In this document: one piece after another, positions 11,175-25,394 of the stretch
Numbering within the stretch: position 1 is the first letter of the stretch
How the letters are laid out: the number at the start of each line of letters is the position of its first letter
Assembly: GCF_040807025.1 (NCBI RefSeq)
Contig: NC_090982.1
Span: forward strand, 79,773,931-79,837,930
Source of the DNA: Struthio camelus
Lineage: Eukaryota; Chordata; Aves; Struthioniformes; Struthionidae
Length of the DNA stretch: 64,000 nt
Direction: 5' to 3'
Program-made: the position numbers and the translations under genes
The notes under the pieces: model-generated
The model's input: the letters and a program-made list of their open reading frames with translations, nothing else
What the model was told of the DNA's origin: nothing
The model's database searches: none

Positions 11175-14100
11175 GCAAAAGAACAAGAAAGATGAGAAGA
11201 TGAACTCTTCTTTGTCTAGTCTGTGTCATGTGCTGAAAATAAATGAACGACAGCTCTAGTTCAATACAGCTCTGTGTGGTTTCGGGGGGATTGATTTTGA
11301 ATTAATGGGCTCAAAGCCTGCTTTGGACCGCAAGACATTGGAGTTTTGTACTTCTACGTTTAAACTAGTACCCTGAAAAGGAGAAATTAAAGCAAAAAAA
11401 AAAAAGAAAAAGGAGAAAAATTCCACTGCTAGTTTCATGATTCCTCCCGCTTCTTGACTTTCAAGGGATCAAGTCTTCCTGTTCTTGCAGGATAGTCCCT
11501 GAGGCCATGTTAAGTCACCCTTGTAATTACTGTCTTTAAAGAGAAAATCTGGAATGCTTTAAAAGCAGATTCCCTTGTATTAAGAGACAGTACAGGTATG
11601 AAGCAGTATGCTCCAGTGAGCTGGAGTTAACTCCCCATTTTTCCACCCCTGTGCCTTTGGTACCAATCTCTGGTAATTTTGCTTTAGCAGCTTGGTTGCG
11701 GAGTGTTAACTTCTACTGTGTGGTGAGAATACAGGTTTATATCACTATGGACCATTGTGCTGCACTTTCTCACAGACATGCTTGGCTGGGAGGGACTGCG
11801 ACTCTCCCCACGTGGCACACGGAAGTATTTCGGGCGAAGCCTTTATGATAAATTAGGGAATGTGGTCAGCCAGAAACAGCCGGAGCTCTGTTTTATTAAT
11901 CTGAAGGTGGCTAACAATAAAAATGATGAAAGATCTAATCAGCTATGTTATTAGCTAAAGGCTGGTGGGGCCAGGAGAGCAAAGGGGTGTGTGGGTGCTG
12001 TGGGAGTTGGGGAGGGTTCAAAGACAGAGGGAGAGACAAGAACATTGCTTGCAAGCACTGCCAGTCAATAAAATTAAGACGTGAAAACCTGGCTGGGCTA
12101 AAGCTGTTTGGAGATGATGCTTTCAAAATTTGGGTCTTCAACACCCCTTTTCTCGTTTGCCACTTCCTTTGACAACTTGTAAAGTCTGGGAGCACCCACG
12201 TGTTCGGCAATCGAGTCCGGTCAGTGCCTGAGGCTGCCTGTCTCACCTGCATCTTCATCGAATTCCCGATGCCTCCTGAGGCAAGGCCATGCCAGGACCC
12301 AACACAACATACCCCACCTGTCTTGCGGGAGGTGGGAAAGATGCCTCCTTTGTGGACTGCGCAGAGGGGTGAGCTGCTGGGCTTTTTATTGGTGAGTTAT
12401 TAACTTTTCCAACAGAACTGAGGAGGCCTTCCTGGTAGAACTGAGGACGGTGGGGAATTCAGGCCTATTGAAAATTCAGTATTAGCAGCTGAGGAGGTTT
12501 GTACATGGTGAGCGGGCAGCCTGAGGTAGTGGATAAAGGCTTCAGAGTATTCTGTGTCCTCTCTCAGTTGGGGTCCCATTCTCTTTCTTTTAGGGTAGAA
12601 AGGTAAGCAGATATGATAGAGAAGAGCCTTGTCTAAGAACCTGGATAGGGAAGGATTGAAAGGTTCCAAGTCTCCACTAGGGCTTTGACTTGGCAGCATC
12701 ACAAAGTCCTGCAGTCAACAAACCTGTATGTAAATGCACTGTGGACAGCTAAGAACCTCTCTTCTTCCATTCCTCTGTCGTATTTTGAAATGCATATTAT
12801 TTGCTTACAATTCAGGTCTGTCTCATAGTCTCTCTGGTAAGAGCATATTGAGGAAAGTCATCTCCTTTCCCAGTAATTTTCTCAGCTTCTCTTGATCATT
12901 AACATGCTGGAAATCACTTGAAAGAAACACTGCAATTTTTTAAGGGATTTTATTCATTTATTCATCAAGGTTAAGGACCCTGAAAAACTGCTGTCTACAT
13001 CTTTTAGCACTTACTTCTTTCAAATCTTGTATACATTATAGTCCTCAATCGGAGTTCTCTTTTGCTATGAGGTTTTCTCAGCCTGTATCTTTTGTTGCAG
13101 TCTTAATGTACAATAAACCCCTTTAAAATTAGTTATACTGCTACAGTTGTCAGGAGAACTCAAGTGATCTGATGAATTTAGTAAGAATTCCAGGCTGTGG
13201 AACAGATACAATGAAATTCTCTCCCTCAACATACTTGCCTCATTATTAAACCTCCAGTTTATAGTGTGCAGACAGTCGCACACTATAATTGAGGCTGAAT
13301 TGCCATTCTTATTATAAATCCCCTTTTCTCGCGTGCTCATAACTTCAGGCAACACGTGGGCTGAAACCGTGCGCGTTCACTTTTAGCCCACAGTAGAATA
13401 TTTAACTGCATGATCTATGGGCTTTAGCTCTGCTGCTGTGCTCTGCTGCCCCATATATTTCACAGTAACTGGAGCTTCTGGTGAAGTTAAAACACAAAAG
13501 CTGAGTGTGATCGGGCTAGCCTAACTTAGGCACCGGACTTGCATCTGCGTTTTAGGTAGCTAGTGAAGCCGTTGTCCTGAAGGAGGTATTGATGTTTACT
13601 GTCTAGCCATCTGAGGGTGTTTTTCCAAGGCCCTTTGCAGGAAGATCCTGTCTGACGACTTCAGTGACAGAAGTCCCTCTGAAGCCTTGAAAAACACCTG
13701 TCCCTACCTTATTGACTGGACAGAAAATTTAGGTGTTTCCTTCATTAGGTGCCCAGAATTTATACCCAGGTGAGTCCCAGCAGAGCCCTTCCTCTGCTTC
13801 CTTCCTTAGGGTTACTGAACTCTACAACTTCAGTATGAATCTCAGTAACATTATACTAGGGATTTTAAAACTGATGACTGATTGCACTCTGACCCTGAGC
13901 AAGGCTGTTAAGCCCTTGATGCCAGGGAGAAGGACCACCTTTCCTTTCTTTGTGTGCTATCGTTGTTCTTCCTCCCCTCAGCTCCCCTCAGGCTGCCATC
14001 TCTGCAGCCTGCGAACAGGCGGAAAGCAGAAAGTATCATCCGACCCTCCCTGGGAACACGTTGCAGGGAGGGCTTGGATGCACACCTACAGTGAATAGGC

Positions 14101-17100
14101 CAAGTTGGTGCTGGTCAGTTCAAATGGAGATTTCTGTGTTGCATGTCAGCTCGCAGCCAGGATGAGAAGGAGGGAATGGTCTCATGGCTGCAGCACTGAA
14201 TAAAGATGTAAAGGTTTGGGGCTCACTTCTGCTATTTGCCACAGATTTCATGTATGTGCTGTTGGACAAGGCAGGTAAGTCCCTTGACTAGAGCTCTGTT
14301 GACTGAAATGGGAGCATAGACCTCGTGCTCAGATTTACGCACCTACCTGCAGACACTGAAAACTAGATGGGATCGTTCCCACTGCAACTGTGCTTAGAGG
14401 GATGTACACGGTGGAAGAAACCAGGATACCTACAAAGACAGAATACACTGCAGTGTCTTGGGACAGACCCCTGCTCCCTGTCCTATTCATTCTTCACAGG
14501 CAAAGGAAGCGTTCCCCAGCCCTGGCTACACCGCAGTGGTTTATCCTTAGGTGCCTTCATGAAGAGAACTTGAGAGCTGAGAATCTCCAGAAACTCCTGC
14601 TGAGAGTTTTGGGAAAAATGAGAGGTGTGAGGGATAAAGAAAAGCTAGTGCATATTTGTCAAGAAACCTGAGCCAAAAGGATTTATGTGAAGAGGAATTT
14701 TTTTTTTTTGGCAGTTATGAGAGACCGTATAAAAAATAAGACACACATATATTTATAATGGGGAGAAGGAGGTGGAGGAAAGGGATTCGTGCTAAAAGGA
14801 AATTTTTGAGTTGGGACGTATGAGTTAGAGAAATGAATGACACCCTACAGGAAAACAAACCGCAGACCAAGACCAGTCCTGTCTGCAGACAGTTGTGGTA
14901 GGGGACTGAGTACGTTTGATGCAGTCTGTCGGGGAAGCAGTAGCTGTTCAGTAAATCCCTCTCTGCCCTTGCTGTCACGGTCCAACAGCTGCTCATGGAG
15001 TAGACAGCATTTATCCCCAGCTTTTTATTACCAACCCTCGGCTGGAGAGCTTCATTCTTGTGGCAGAGAGGGGAACATGCGCCTGTTTCTGGCAGTCTGG
15101 TGTTTTATCAATTCATCTTGGTAAGCAGCCCAGCTAAAACCCAGGGCTGTGAGCTCTCCGGACCCATTTTCCTCCAGCGCCCTTGCTGTTGGAGGGAGTG
15201 TGCAGCGGGGGGCCGCGCACGCAGGAGTGTGTGGTAAGACCTGACGATATTGTGGCAACGTTTGCAGAGCTCATCTGTCAGTGCTCCAAATCATCTTCCA
15301 TTTGTATGGCTCAGCCAGAGTGCTTTCTCACACCTCTCCCCCAGTTTTTTTGCTCTCTGAGTGCTACTTGTAGGAGTCAAAAGTGAAGTGATGAAACCTA
15401 AGGAAAAGGGAAAAATACAGACTGCATTTCTTTGAAAATGTAAAAGGGCCTTTCCTGCATACTTTGTTCCTCTCCTGATAGCTGTCTCTGTCCCCACTTA
15501 AGGTGTTGTGATCATCTGCACTGCAAATTATCGTGTGAGCAAGGCGAGTGATTCTCACTTTCTCAATGCTAACTATCCAGGTGTGGATCCACCTGTGATA
15601 ACTAAAATGCTCTGGACACAGTGTGACACTTCTGGCTCGGCTATGGGCTTTAGTCAGCGTGCCGGATGGCAGTCAGTGTTATGCCAGAGCAGGGAGGTTT
15701 CTGGACGCCAGCCCTGCAGAATTTCGGAGTCAAACTCGGACATGAGGCAAAGGGGGCAATCTATGGCTGTATGGTTATTCCTGTACAACATGAGAGACAA
15801 TGTACATCATATCAGTGGTGCTAACAGTGGGATGAGAGCCCTTGTAGTGCTTCCCTGATAGATCTGCCCTAAGTACAATCCTGGCTCTTCAAGGTCTTCC
15901 TGTTGCTGAGCTAAGACTTCCGATGTTTTGAGATGGACCTTGGAAACCTTTGGCTTCCCAACACAGGCTGCGTGTCTCTTACTACCCAGACACTTCCCTT
16001 GAAGAAGCTCCTACTGAATTAAAGACCTCGGAAGCAAAGTCCTAGCTTTGCTCCGCTGGGATGCTGCTGGGGAGACAGGAGTCTTCCCACTGCAATCCTG
16101 CCTTTCTGCTGGTAGAAGCCGGTTGAAACAGAAATATTGCCAGCTCAGTGAACTCTACAGTATGCCACAAATATTTCTTTAGCTGAAAAATTCCTGAGCT
16201 ATTTTTCTGTAGAAAAAGAGGGTGAATGACTTTGGCTACTCAGTAGGCTGGGACTACAGGAACAGTGGGGAAAAGGAGACAAATATAAATAAATCTATGA
16301 GCATTTTGCTCCATGAATTCAGTGGCGATGAGGGAAAAGCTAAAATGAGGGAAGGAAAGTGCCTCTTATGCTGCTAACGTGGGTGATTTTACTTGACATA
16401 ACCTTTATTTTGGTCTACAGGACTTAACAACTTCTCTAATGTCATTTCATGCATTTCTGGTGCAAAGTATTCTGCATTAGAATCTGCACCCTCTGAAAGA
16501 TGGCAAACATAAGTTTTGTGAATATGCCAGGGATCCTGGCACTAAAGGCAAAACGCTGTCTAGCACGACACTCCTCCATTGTAATGGCAGGATGGGCTGG
16601 GAATGAGTTCTCCAGGCTGCTCTGTATCAGTAACCTTAACTCCTTTCAAATCCTTTTCCTAAGTAGTAGTTCTGGCAATCACTGTCCACATTTGCTTGAA
16701 CTGGGCAAAGTTTTAAAAAGTAGACTGGCTAGATTAAGGTAGCTCTGTGAGCTTTGCTCACAGCATTACCCCTATTAATGCTGTGAAGTGTTTCTGCAGC
16801 CACTAAAGCTATTCCGAATGTCTAATGAATTTGAAAATCATACCTCTGGAATGGAAAACAAGCTCTATCTGCTCTAGAGAAAATGGGTAATGGGGGCCTA
16901 CTCCAGAATCCACAAATGAAGATAGGGCATTTTGCCACTCCCTGGATAAGCCTGAAATCTCCTCTGTTTGGACATTGTCACTAAAACAGTTCTGCTGCTT
17001 TCCAGTTTTACCATCTGCAAGAGGGTTGTGCCTTAGATAACCAGGAACACCCATTTTAAACTGAATGGTTGTTCTGTTTCCAAAGACTACCTGCATGCTG

Positions 17101-17388
17101 GATTTCTGTTTAAATGTCTAGGTGCAAGAATATAAGAAATATATGAATATGGTGTATAAGCCTAGGAATACAAGTTCCATGGAACTTTACTCACCTGTCT
17201 CTGTCTCATAATTGTATTCTCCTGATCCATCCTTCCTCTAACATATTAACTTTCCTCTGTAGAAACTTGGCAGCAAGTAGGTGGCCAGCGTATTGCATTT
17301 GTTGTTTGATAAGCACTGTCATATGTTTTTTCTTTGTTCCCCTGATTAGTTAGTGTCTGGTTTTGAGTTTTTTTTTTATTCCTCAGTC

Positions 17389-17475
17389 AGATTGTAACCT
17401 TTGTGTGTCAGGCACCATGCTCTGCTCTGTGTTCATGAAGTGCCCACAATGAAGGGTTTGGGGTACCTGTACAGT
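17389..17475 (+). mobile_element. Ancient CR1-like remnant
   Basis: The order AGATTGTAACCTTTGTGTGT, CAGGCACCATGCTCTGCTCT, GTGTTCATGAAGTGCCCACA, ATGAAGGG follows the old CR1-type motif AGACTGTAAGCTCTTTGGGG, CAGGGACC, CTGTGTTTGTACAGCGCC, CAATGGGG. The several collinear matches make it more convincing than the copy at 10.8 kb. Confidence 0.5.
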
Positions 17476-19780
17476 GAGGCAAGTCAGATTATGGCCACTG
17501 GAGATGGATAAGACTTTCCTCTGAAATATTCTTCACAGACAAAGATCAATTTTGCCTCCTTCTCCATCTTTCCCCTCCCTAATTGTTAATAATAAGAAAA
17601 TTATTTCATTTTGGGTCTGCCTAACTTAAAGGTCTTGGCTATTGGTGTCAGGGTCCATGTGAATTGCCGCAGTACCTGATGGGAGCCTTGGTTTGGGTCA
17701 GCTGTACTTCCATTCTCTCCTGCTGGCCCTTCTCCTTAGCTGCACGCTATTTCCCACAAAATACTGAAATAACCTGCTAGTTGGCAACTTCTGTGGAAAG
17801 TTCTGCTGCTTACGAATCAACAGTGTGTACCATTTTACAGTTCCTATAGTTTGAATATTTTGGCCTCATCTGGGCTAAAAAAATAAATATTTTGCAGGCT
17901 AGCATTTTTTTTTTCTCAGTGAGACCTAAAGGGAAAAATGTGTGGGAAACTTTGCTACCTCCTTCTTTCCCCACAAAGTTCAAGTAGGTCAAATGCTACT
18001 GTCGACTATCTAACTTTAGTTTTACTCCTTCAGATCTCCACCAGCCTCTTGGACTTGACTTTACAAGTCCTTTCATGTCACTTTACGCTGTAGTGGGAGG
18101 AAGTGAAAATTACGGGCCACAGGCAGGGTTCCAAAAAGTGCTCTCTCTTTCTCAGAAAAGGGCTGGCATCTTTCCATGGGCCTTCATTGTATTTTATAGC
18201 CATACTACAGTATTTAACAGCATAATTTAGGAAGTGTCGGTACTCCGTAGCAGAGTGTGGAGAAACCATCTTATTCAACCTCTGGCGACGTGCACTGATT
18301 CAAATAATGTATTGTGAGTTAACATTAATGTTTTCTGGAAAGGAAATTGGAATCAGAAACACCCTTATTGGTCATCAGCATAAATACTGGTATCATCCTG
18401 ATCAGCAAGCAGAATTCAAGACCTTTTACCCTTATAAGGTGACTCTCTTTCAGAACTTTCTGTTCTAATTCATTTCCCACTAAATTAGCTAACCCGAATT
18501 CTACGCACACATTCCACATTCATACTTGAGACAAACATGATTTTTTCTGTTGCTCTTCATGTCACAGCTTTTCCAACTTTTTACAAGATTATTTATTCAC
18601 TAGAGTTGTGCATGAGTATACCTGAGAACATTTAAATATCAGAATTATTTCTTTCAGTTTACAAAATGTATGAAATACTTGAAGAAAACCAAAGTCCTTG
18701 CCATAGATTAAAAAATATATCCTAAAGGTATCTATCTGTAGAAGACCTGATGTGGCACAAACGCTGAGTGAAACTGTTTCCCACCCTTCCAATTACAGTG
18801 CCTGTTTGTTCCTCACTTTAAATGCTTGGAGGGGGATGGGTCTGGCTGGGATCCTAGACTGTCATCTGATTTAGGGTATTCTAAACACAGAGGAAAGAGA
18901 AAATGTTGACTTTTTTGAGTTATCTCAGAGACCATTTCGTGTTTACCTCTGTGGTACAGCCACCATCTGTGGAACATGTCTTACTGGCATATGAAGGTCA
19001 GCGGTCAAATGGGGTGGGAGGAGGCAGCAGTTGCATTAAAACCTCGTCAGATATTGTCTTCTGAAGAGATTTTAGCTTCTCCAGCTCAGAAGGCTACAAT
19101 AGTTCCTCGTAATTTCTATTAGCTGCATTAGATTTTGTACCCAGCATAAAAAGACATAAAATCCATGTAATAACATTCTTCACAGTCATAGCCAAGCCCT
19201 TCCTCCAGGACTGGTGCAGTTTGGTCTACACTGTACTGCTTTTTGATCTGTAGCCAGGTCTACGCTGGAGCTTTCTCTGCTTGTCAGCCAGGGGGTAGTG
19301 ACAGTTCCTCAAGTCACCCTTGTTGCAGCTCAGTGATGAGCTCTAATACCGGGGCTGCACATGCCTTCAGTTAACAGACATTAACACTGAATTTGGCCTG
19401 AAGAGGGCAGCCACTAATAAGCTATCCAGTGTGCCTGTGTAAAACACTCTCTACTTCATTGGGTGGAACTGGAACTACCCTATGGGGCAGGTACAGCCCA
19501 CAGTATGCTCTGGAGTCCTTGTACCTCTGTATGCCTCAACCCTTTGTACAAGGGTTTAAACCATCCTCCCTGCCCACACTAGTTTCCCTTGAAAAGAAAC
19601 CTAGTCCAGAAGGGAGATGCAGTAATCCCTGGTAGATCCACCAGGCTGGACAATGGTGAGGGGAGGACTGTACTGGGTGCTTGTCCTATATTGTAGGTAC
19701 GATTGTGGTTGTGCAGGTCTACCTGTATAGCTTTTGGTCGTTTTAATTCATGAGAATAACAAGGGGCACGGCCAGAAGAC

Positions 19781-19855
19781 AGTCCTGCTTCGACTAGGAA
19801 GTTGGACTAGAAAATCACAAAGGTCCTTTCCCATTGGCACTGCTGTGATTTAAGT
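19781..19855 (+). mobile_element. Diverged CR1 3' tail
   Basis: The run GTTGGACTAGAAAATCACAA, followed by GGTCCTTTCCCATTGGCACT and CTGTGATTTAAG, matches the CR1 3' end (GTTGGACTAGATGATC, GGTCCCTTCC, CTGTGATTCT) with many substitutions. An older CR1 subfamily is likely. The boundaries are approximate. Confidence 0.5.
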
Positions 19856-22800
19856 TCTATACCTGCTTTATTTGGGAAGTTCAGAGGAATGGTGTGTACA
19901 CTAGTAACATACCCACAGATTTACACACATCTGAAGCAATTGATATTTTATTTCCGCTATAGCTTTCACCTGAAGTTATCAAAACAGGCAAGTTAATATT
20001 TTAAGAAGAATGAGGTAACTGGGCAATGAACTCACCTATGTACTTTTAAAAATTTCCCTTGTGAGCCTCAAAGCCAATATAAGGTAAAGGCATATGTCAT
20101 TTCACAAATGGGTAAAGTCAAGAGATGCAACCCAGAAGCGGTGATGAGTAACACTGCCATGGGCTAAGCACTGGTCCATACACTCCTCTCAAGATGGCAT
20201 GTAGCTTGATAACCGTCCAGCTCCACCATCTGCAGAGACTGAAACTCAATTGCTGTTAACGAGAATGAAATTATGGCAATATTAGCATAATTGAAATGAG
20301 AAGAATCCTAGTTCAAGGATGATTGATGCCCATGGAAAGCTTTGGATGGAGGCAGAAAAGGCAGATCCAAGAGCGTTGGCTCACACTTTATTTACCTACA
20401 CAGTTTCCCCAGGTACAGAAGGAAATGTCCTCCAAAAAAAAAAAAAGGTTTAATATGGCTACTGACTAGTATTAAATAAATGATGCATGTTGGCAGAGCA
20501 ATAGATGAGAATAGTGAAAAACACATTGTGAAAGGAACCAGAAGAATTGCTGTCATAAATCTCCCCAAACTATTCTAGTCAGAGAGAGGCTAAAAACTAA
20601 GTAGGTTACTGGGAGCATAAGGAAAGGGGCTTTAGAAGAAACTCATGACTCTGTAGATTCATTGCCACAAGTTTTGCCCATGAGTCCTGCCTCTTATAAG
20701 AGGAGGAATGGATGGCCGGGGAAAGGAAAGGGATGTGAGGGCATGAAATTGCAACTTGGGTTGTTGGGCTTTTGGGTTTTATTTTTTATTTGAGGCAGGT
20801 TAAAGGAGCTCCAGGTGTTCTCTCTAGAAAAAAAGAGATTAGAAGGCAACATTAATCAAGTTTACAACATATTCAAACAAGGAGATAAAGAGGAGAGAAA
20901 AAAATACCCTGAAATGTTTTTCTAATGAATGCATATTTTAGCTGAAGAATTCACAGGGGTGGACATGGAAAAAGACATATATATATGCAAAACTAGGGTT
21001 AGAAGACAAAGTGGGATTATTTTCAATGCTCATAAATAATTTAACTGTTGGAAGATGTTTCCATTGATCTTATTGCCAAAGGAGTGACTCTAGGCCTGAT
21101 AAAGTAAGGGGCTAAAGAGGATTTCACACAAAAGAATGGCAGAGCACAGCTGCTTATCTATTACAATGTCTCATATCAAGCATGGTTTTTCTTGAGTAGA
21201 AGTTGGGCATGTTGGGAAAGGATATTCCGGCTTCTTTGACACACTAAAGTACCTGTACCCAGAGCTGTAGGACCTTTATGCTGGAAAGAAATTACAGTTG
21301 CTTATTGACTTTTGTAAGCTGTTCATGAAAGTGGTTGTAAACATTCCCATTAACTTTTCTGCTGCAGGCTATTACCGAATGCTTTTGACAACCTCACTTT
21401 CAAATGCCCAGGAGGAGTTTTACAAAGGACTAGCCACTGAAAAAAATTCAGGAGCAGAAGTGCTTTCTTCATTTGCATTTCTAGTTACCACAAAAATTGT
21501 GTAACTTCACAGTGTCCAGGGCAGGTCATATAAAAATTTAGTTGTCTATTCTGCATGCACAGTTATCCATGCCATTGTCACACTTGCTCAGTCTTCACAT
21601 CGGTCACTTTGTACAGTTTAGTCATGCAGTCAAATGGCTGACGTTCTCAAAGTCCCTGTTGCATATCATTTCTGTTCCTATCAGGTGAGAACAACCAATA
21701 CCTGCCCCTCTGGCTCGTATTCCAATCTCGTTTTATTGAACTTGATCTATATTTTCATTGTCTTTGAAGTGATGTTTCCAGACAATGAGAGAGGCCAGAC
21801 TGAGAGCCCTGAAGCCTGCTTTCTGTGAACCTACAGTCTCTTCATCTGTGGCCACCCATGACTTAACACATCTCAAGTTACTGTCTGTTGTCTGGCAGTT
21901 ACCACTGCTCATTGCAGGGTAAAGGTATGCAATAACTCCAGTGATTACTCTTCGATATGCAGAACCTGGCCTCGTGTGCACTCTCTCAGGCTATTTCAAA
22001 TGGTAAGTCCAAACCATGGCTAATCTATTTTACTTCCCACTGCACTGAGCAGTTACTACATTCAAGCTGAGATTTAGTGGTCTCTGTCTGCACTGAGGTA
22101 ACTTCTAGCATTTTCCCATTCAGCCATATGTACTGTTTGCCCATAACTTTATGTCCATCACCCATGGAACAGATAAGACAAATCCACAGATGCTGGTGGA
22201 CTAGTGCCTGAGAAGCGAGATCTCACTCATTTTTTGGCTTCTTTGCTAAAAGTGCAACGATAGCACTAGATGGGCCGATGAACATTGTTCTAGACTTCTC
22301 CAACCTGGGACTGTCAAAAGATGTCATAAATGATGGCTTACTGACCAGCTGGATGGCAAGAAGGTATCATTAGCAATCTGGCATAGAGGTAAAACAAGGT
22401 CCAGCCCAGCTAAACTTATCCTCTCACCCTTGCCATCAGCAGTGGCAAAGAAGTCTGCCTATGTTTCTTAGCCATTTGCAGTTAATGGGGAGAGTGCTCA
22501 TTTATATCTACTGGATGAAAACCCTTCCTAAAATTCAGCATTTGCTGGTGTAACCCCCCTCTACGGAGGGAAAAATTCCATAGTCCCTGATTAAACTGGA
22601 TCAGGGCTGTAGGTCTTTCAAGCAAGTATATTGCTTTACTTGCATTCTCTACCTCCAGAAAAATAAAACAGCTTAAATGTATTTCACCCATACTCGACTT
22701 TCTCCCAGTACTGCAAAAGCTTGGTAGTCAAGCAGAGAAAATATTTACTTAGTAAAGCTTTAAGATCAGGCTTTTTAGCTGGAAAGTGAAAGGGTGTAAA

Positions 22801-25394
22801 TAAGCCAGATACAGGACAACTTCTGCTTAAACTGCAGAGCTTAATCTGCACAGCCAGGTGGCTTTCTAGTTCTTTAACCTCTTTTGGCTACGACTACTAT
22901 GTGCAACTCGATCAACAAAACAGGGGTTTCGGCGTTTACCCACCAAGCTGTCTCCTGAATGGTGCTCTCAATCTGAGCAGAGAAGGTTAATAGCTGGGCC
23001 AGACAGCTTTTCTCAGGTCCTTATGAATCTCCCTGTCCGGTTCCCTCTTGTATCCTATACTTGGCTGCTTGCTGCTTATCAGCGAGCAGAGGTATGCACA
23101 GTGACTGAGACCTCTTTTTTCTTTGGCGTCTAGGCTGTAGAGTACAAATGCAAATCTCCTAGATGGCTTTTCCTTGGAGTTGGGAGTGTTGGGTCCAGAG
23201 AGACAAATATCTCTTTGTTTGTCATCGCTCTCCTGGCTGCCTGCCCTCAAACCAAGCTGGGTTGCTCCCCAGAGCCAACTCTAGTGCACTCATGTGAAAT
23301 ATGATGCAAAACATTAGTTGGATGCTTATTTTGTGAAATTCTTGTGCTCCAGTGTGCTACGGCATTCTTAAAGAAGCAGCAATAGGGAAACAGACTTACT
23401 GAAAGGAGTTAAATTGAGGAAAAATTAGGCTGATGCTTTTCATATATGCTTATATGCCATTGTAACAGTGGTTGGGGGCTTCTATTGGCTTAGCTTAGAA
23501 AAGATACTGCTAATGTCTGGCATTTCATGACAGATAGTTCACCAATACTGCTAGGCCCATTGTCTCACTTAATAGCTTTGTTCTAGCTGAAAGAAGGTAA
23601 TCTTTTATTGTAGGAGTTGGTAGGAGGATCTGTGTACAATGTGCCTTCTGATAATCGTTCCAGTTTTGGAGCCTGTTCTGTAGTTCACTGAAGTGGAATC
23701 ATCTCCCTTACCCTCTGGGGGAGGGACTCACAAAGGAGACATTACAGTCATGATGCCTAATTTGTGGGTGCTTTGCTATCTGATGGGATTCACAACACTG
23801 AATTAGAAAATCATATTCTCTTTGCAGTGTGTGGAAAACATTAAACACACAAAAATAGGTTTCATGGCATCAAGCACACTTGGTCCTTATCCATCTTAAA
23901 GGATGAGGAGAGGTTTAGGGTCTCTGTCTCTCTGAGATGGAAAAACTCCCATTTTTGGGATGCCATGCAGTAGCTCCCTCTGAGGGGAGTTAATCCACCC
24001 ACTTGTCAGCTGCCTGTAAATTTGCATGTTCAGATCTTTCCTTTTTAAGAGCTGAAAGCATAGCTTGAACCTAGCAATACTTGATTCCCAGAAGAGTCAC
24101 CTAATCAGCAGACTAAGGTGTACCAGGGGTGAAGTCTGTGTCCCTTTCTCCTGACAAGGTCTTCTGCTCTGTATAACATGTGTGGTGTGTTTATGGGAGC
24201 TGTGTTAGGAATCTGGGTCTCTTAGGTGAGGTTGTGGAGCGATATGCTCTTCATTTCCATTTCTGTTTCCATCTTTTATACAAAGTGAGGTAGATCAAAT
24301 GAACGGAGTTGTGTCTCCCGGGCTACTCTAGGTTTATGTATTCAGGGCCGTCTTTCACTTCGTGGGAGATTCAAGGGTCAAATCCCAGCATCCAGACAGA
24401 GGAAGAATTTGAACCTGTATTTACCATATCTCATTTAAATCCACAGCGCTCTGTGAAGTTGCTGCTCACTGAAAAAGGGCATGCTTACCTGTATGTATGT
24501 ATGCAAGGAATCTCCTTCCTCAGTCTGTGCTTGGCTGGACATAGTACTTGCCAAGTTGAAGACTTACCAGGTCAAGACCCAGGATTCAGGATGGAAACAG
24601 CTTGTTTATGAATTCCATGATGGGATGACATTTGCTACCACGGCATTTCTTGCCACCAGAACCAGTTATATGTTTACCAGTGCTAGGTGCAAGGCTGGTT
24701 CTTCTGCAGCAATGTGGTCATGTTCAAGGTTGGGTGACCACTAACAAAAGACTGTACAATACCAGTCTTGATTGCAAATGTGTAAAGAGACAGCAGAGTG
24801 CCCTCATTCAATAATAAATGGAGCCCAGGGGTTCTGATCTGATACCTTCCAAACAGTTTGATTTTGCATGCGTTTGCTCAGTTGCATGTGCTTACTGTAG
24901 TGAGAAGCAATCAATGGAACTGAAACCTGAATTAAGGGCTATTTTGCAGGATGAGTAGGAAGGCAGTGGTGTTCCTAAAAGCACTTTCAGATATGCAGCT
25001 GGCTAACCTGAGACTAGGGCCTACTAATATTTCACTGTCTCTGGAGTATTAGGACAAGGCAAGTATTCTCAGAATGAGTTTGCTTAGGAACCTTCACAGA
25101 CAACAGCATAAGCAACTTCCTCTTCTTAACCATGCTGTGCACAAGCTTGTACAAAGTGCTTAGACAGCATTTGCACATCTCACTGAAGCACATAATGATG
25201 CCTGTTTCCCCATTTGAGAAGCCTCTGTGATGTGTGAGTGGCTTCCTGGGACCACAAGCACAAACACTTGGCATGTTTCTAGACTCATGGAGTCACTGCC
25301 CTGGTGTATTAGGGACAAGGGGAAAAGCACTGGTGAAAGGGGAACCAGAATATTCAAGGTGGAAAAGTCATCGCCTTGCTTCATGAGGACATTT

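Larger units (their letters stand above)
9991..25394. other. Long non-coding stretch, no gene seen
   Basis: Holds the poly-C run, three old CR1-type remnants and a poly-A run near 20434. No exon, tRNA or other RNA gene was recognised. The longest frame (121 codons at 13733) has no recognisable family features. The 11860-11965 segment has an element-like look (TTTATTAATCTGAAGGTGGC). Confidence 0.55.
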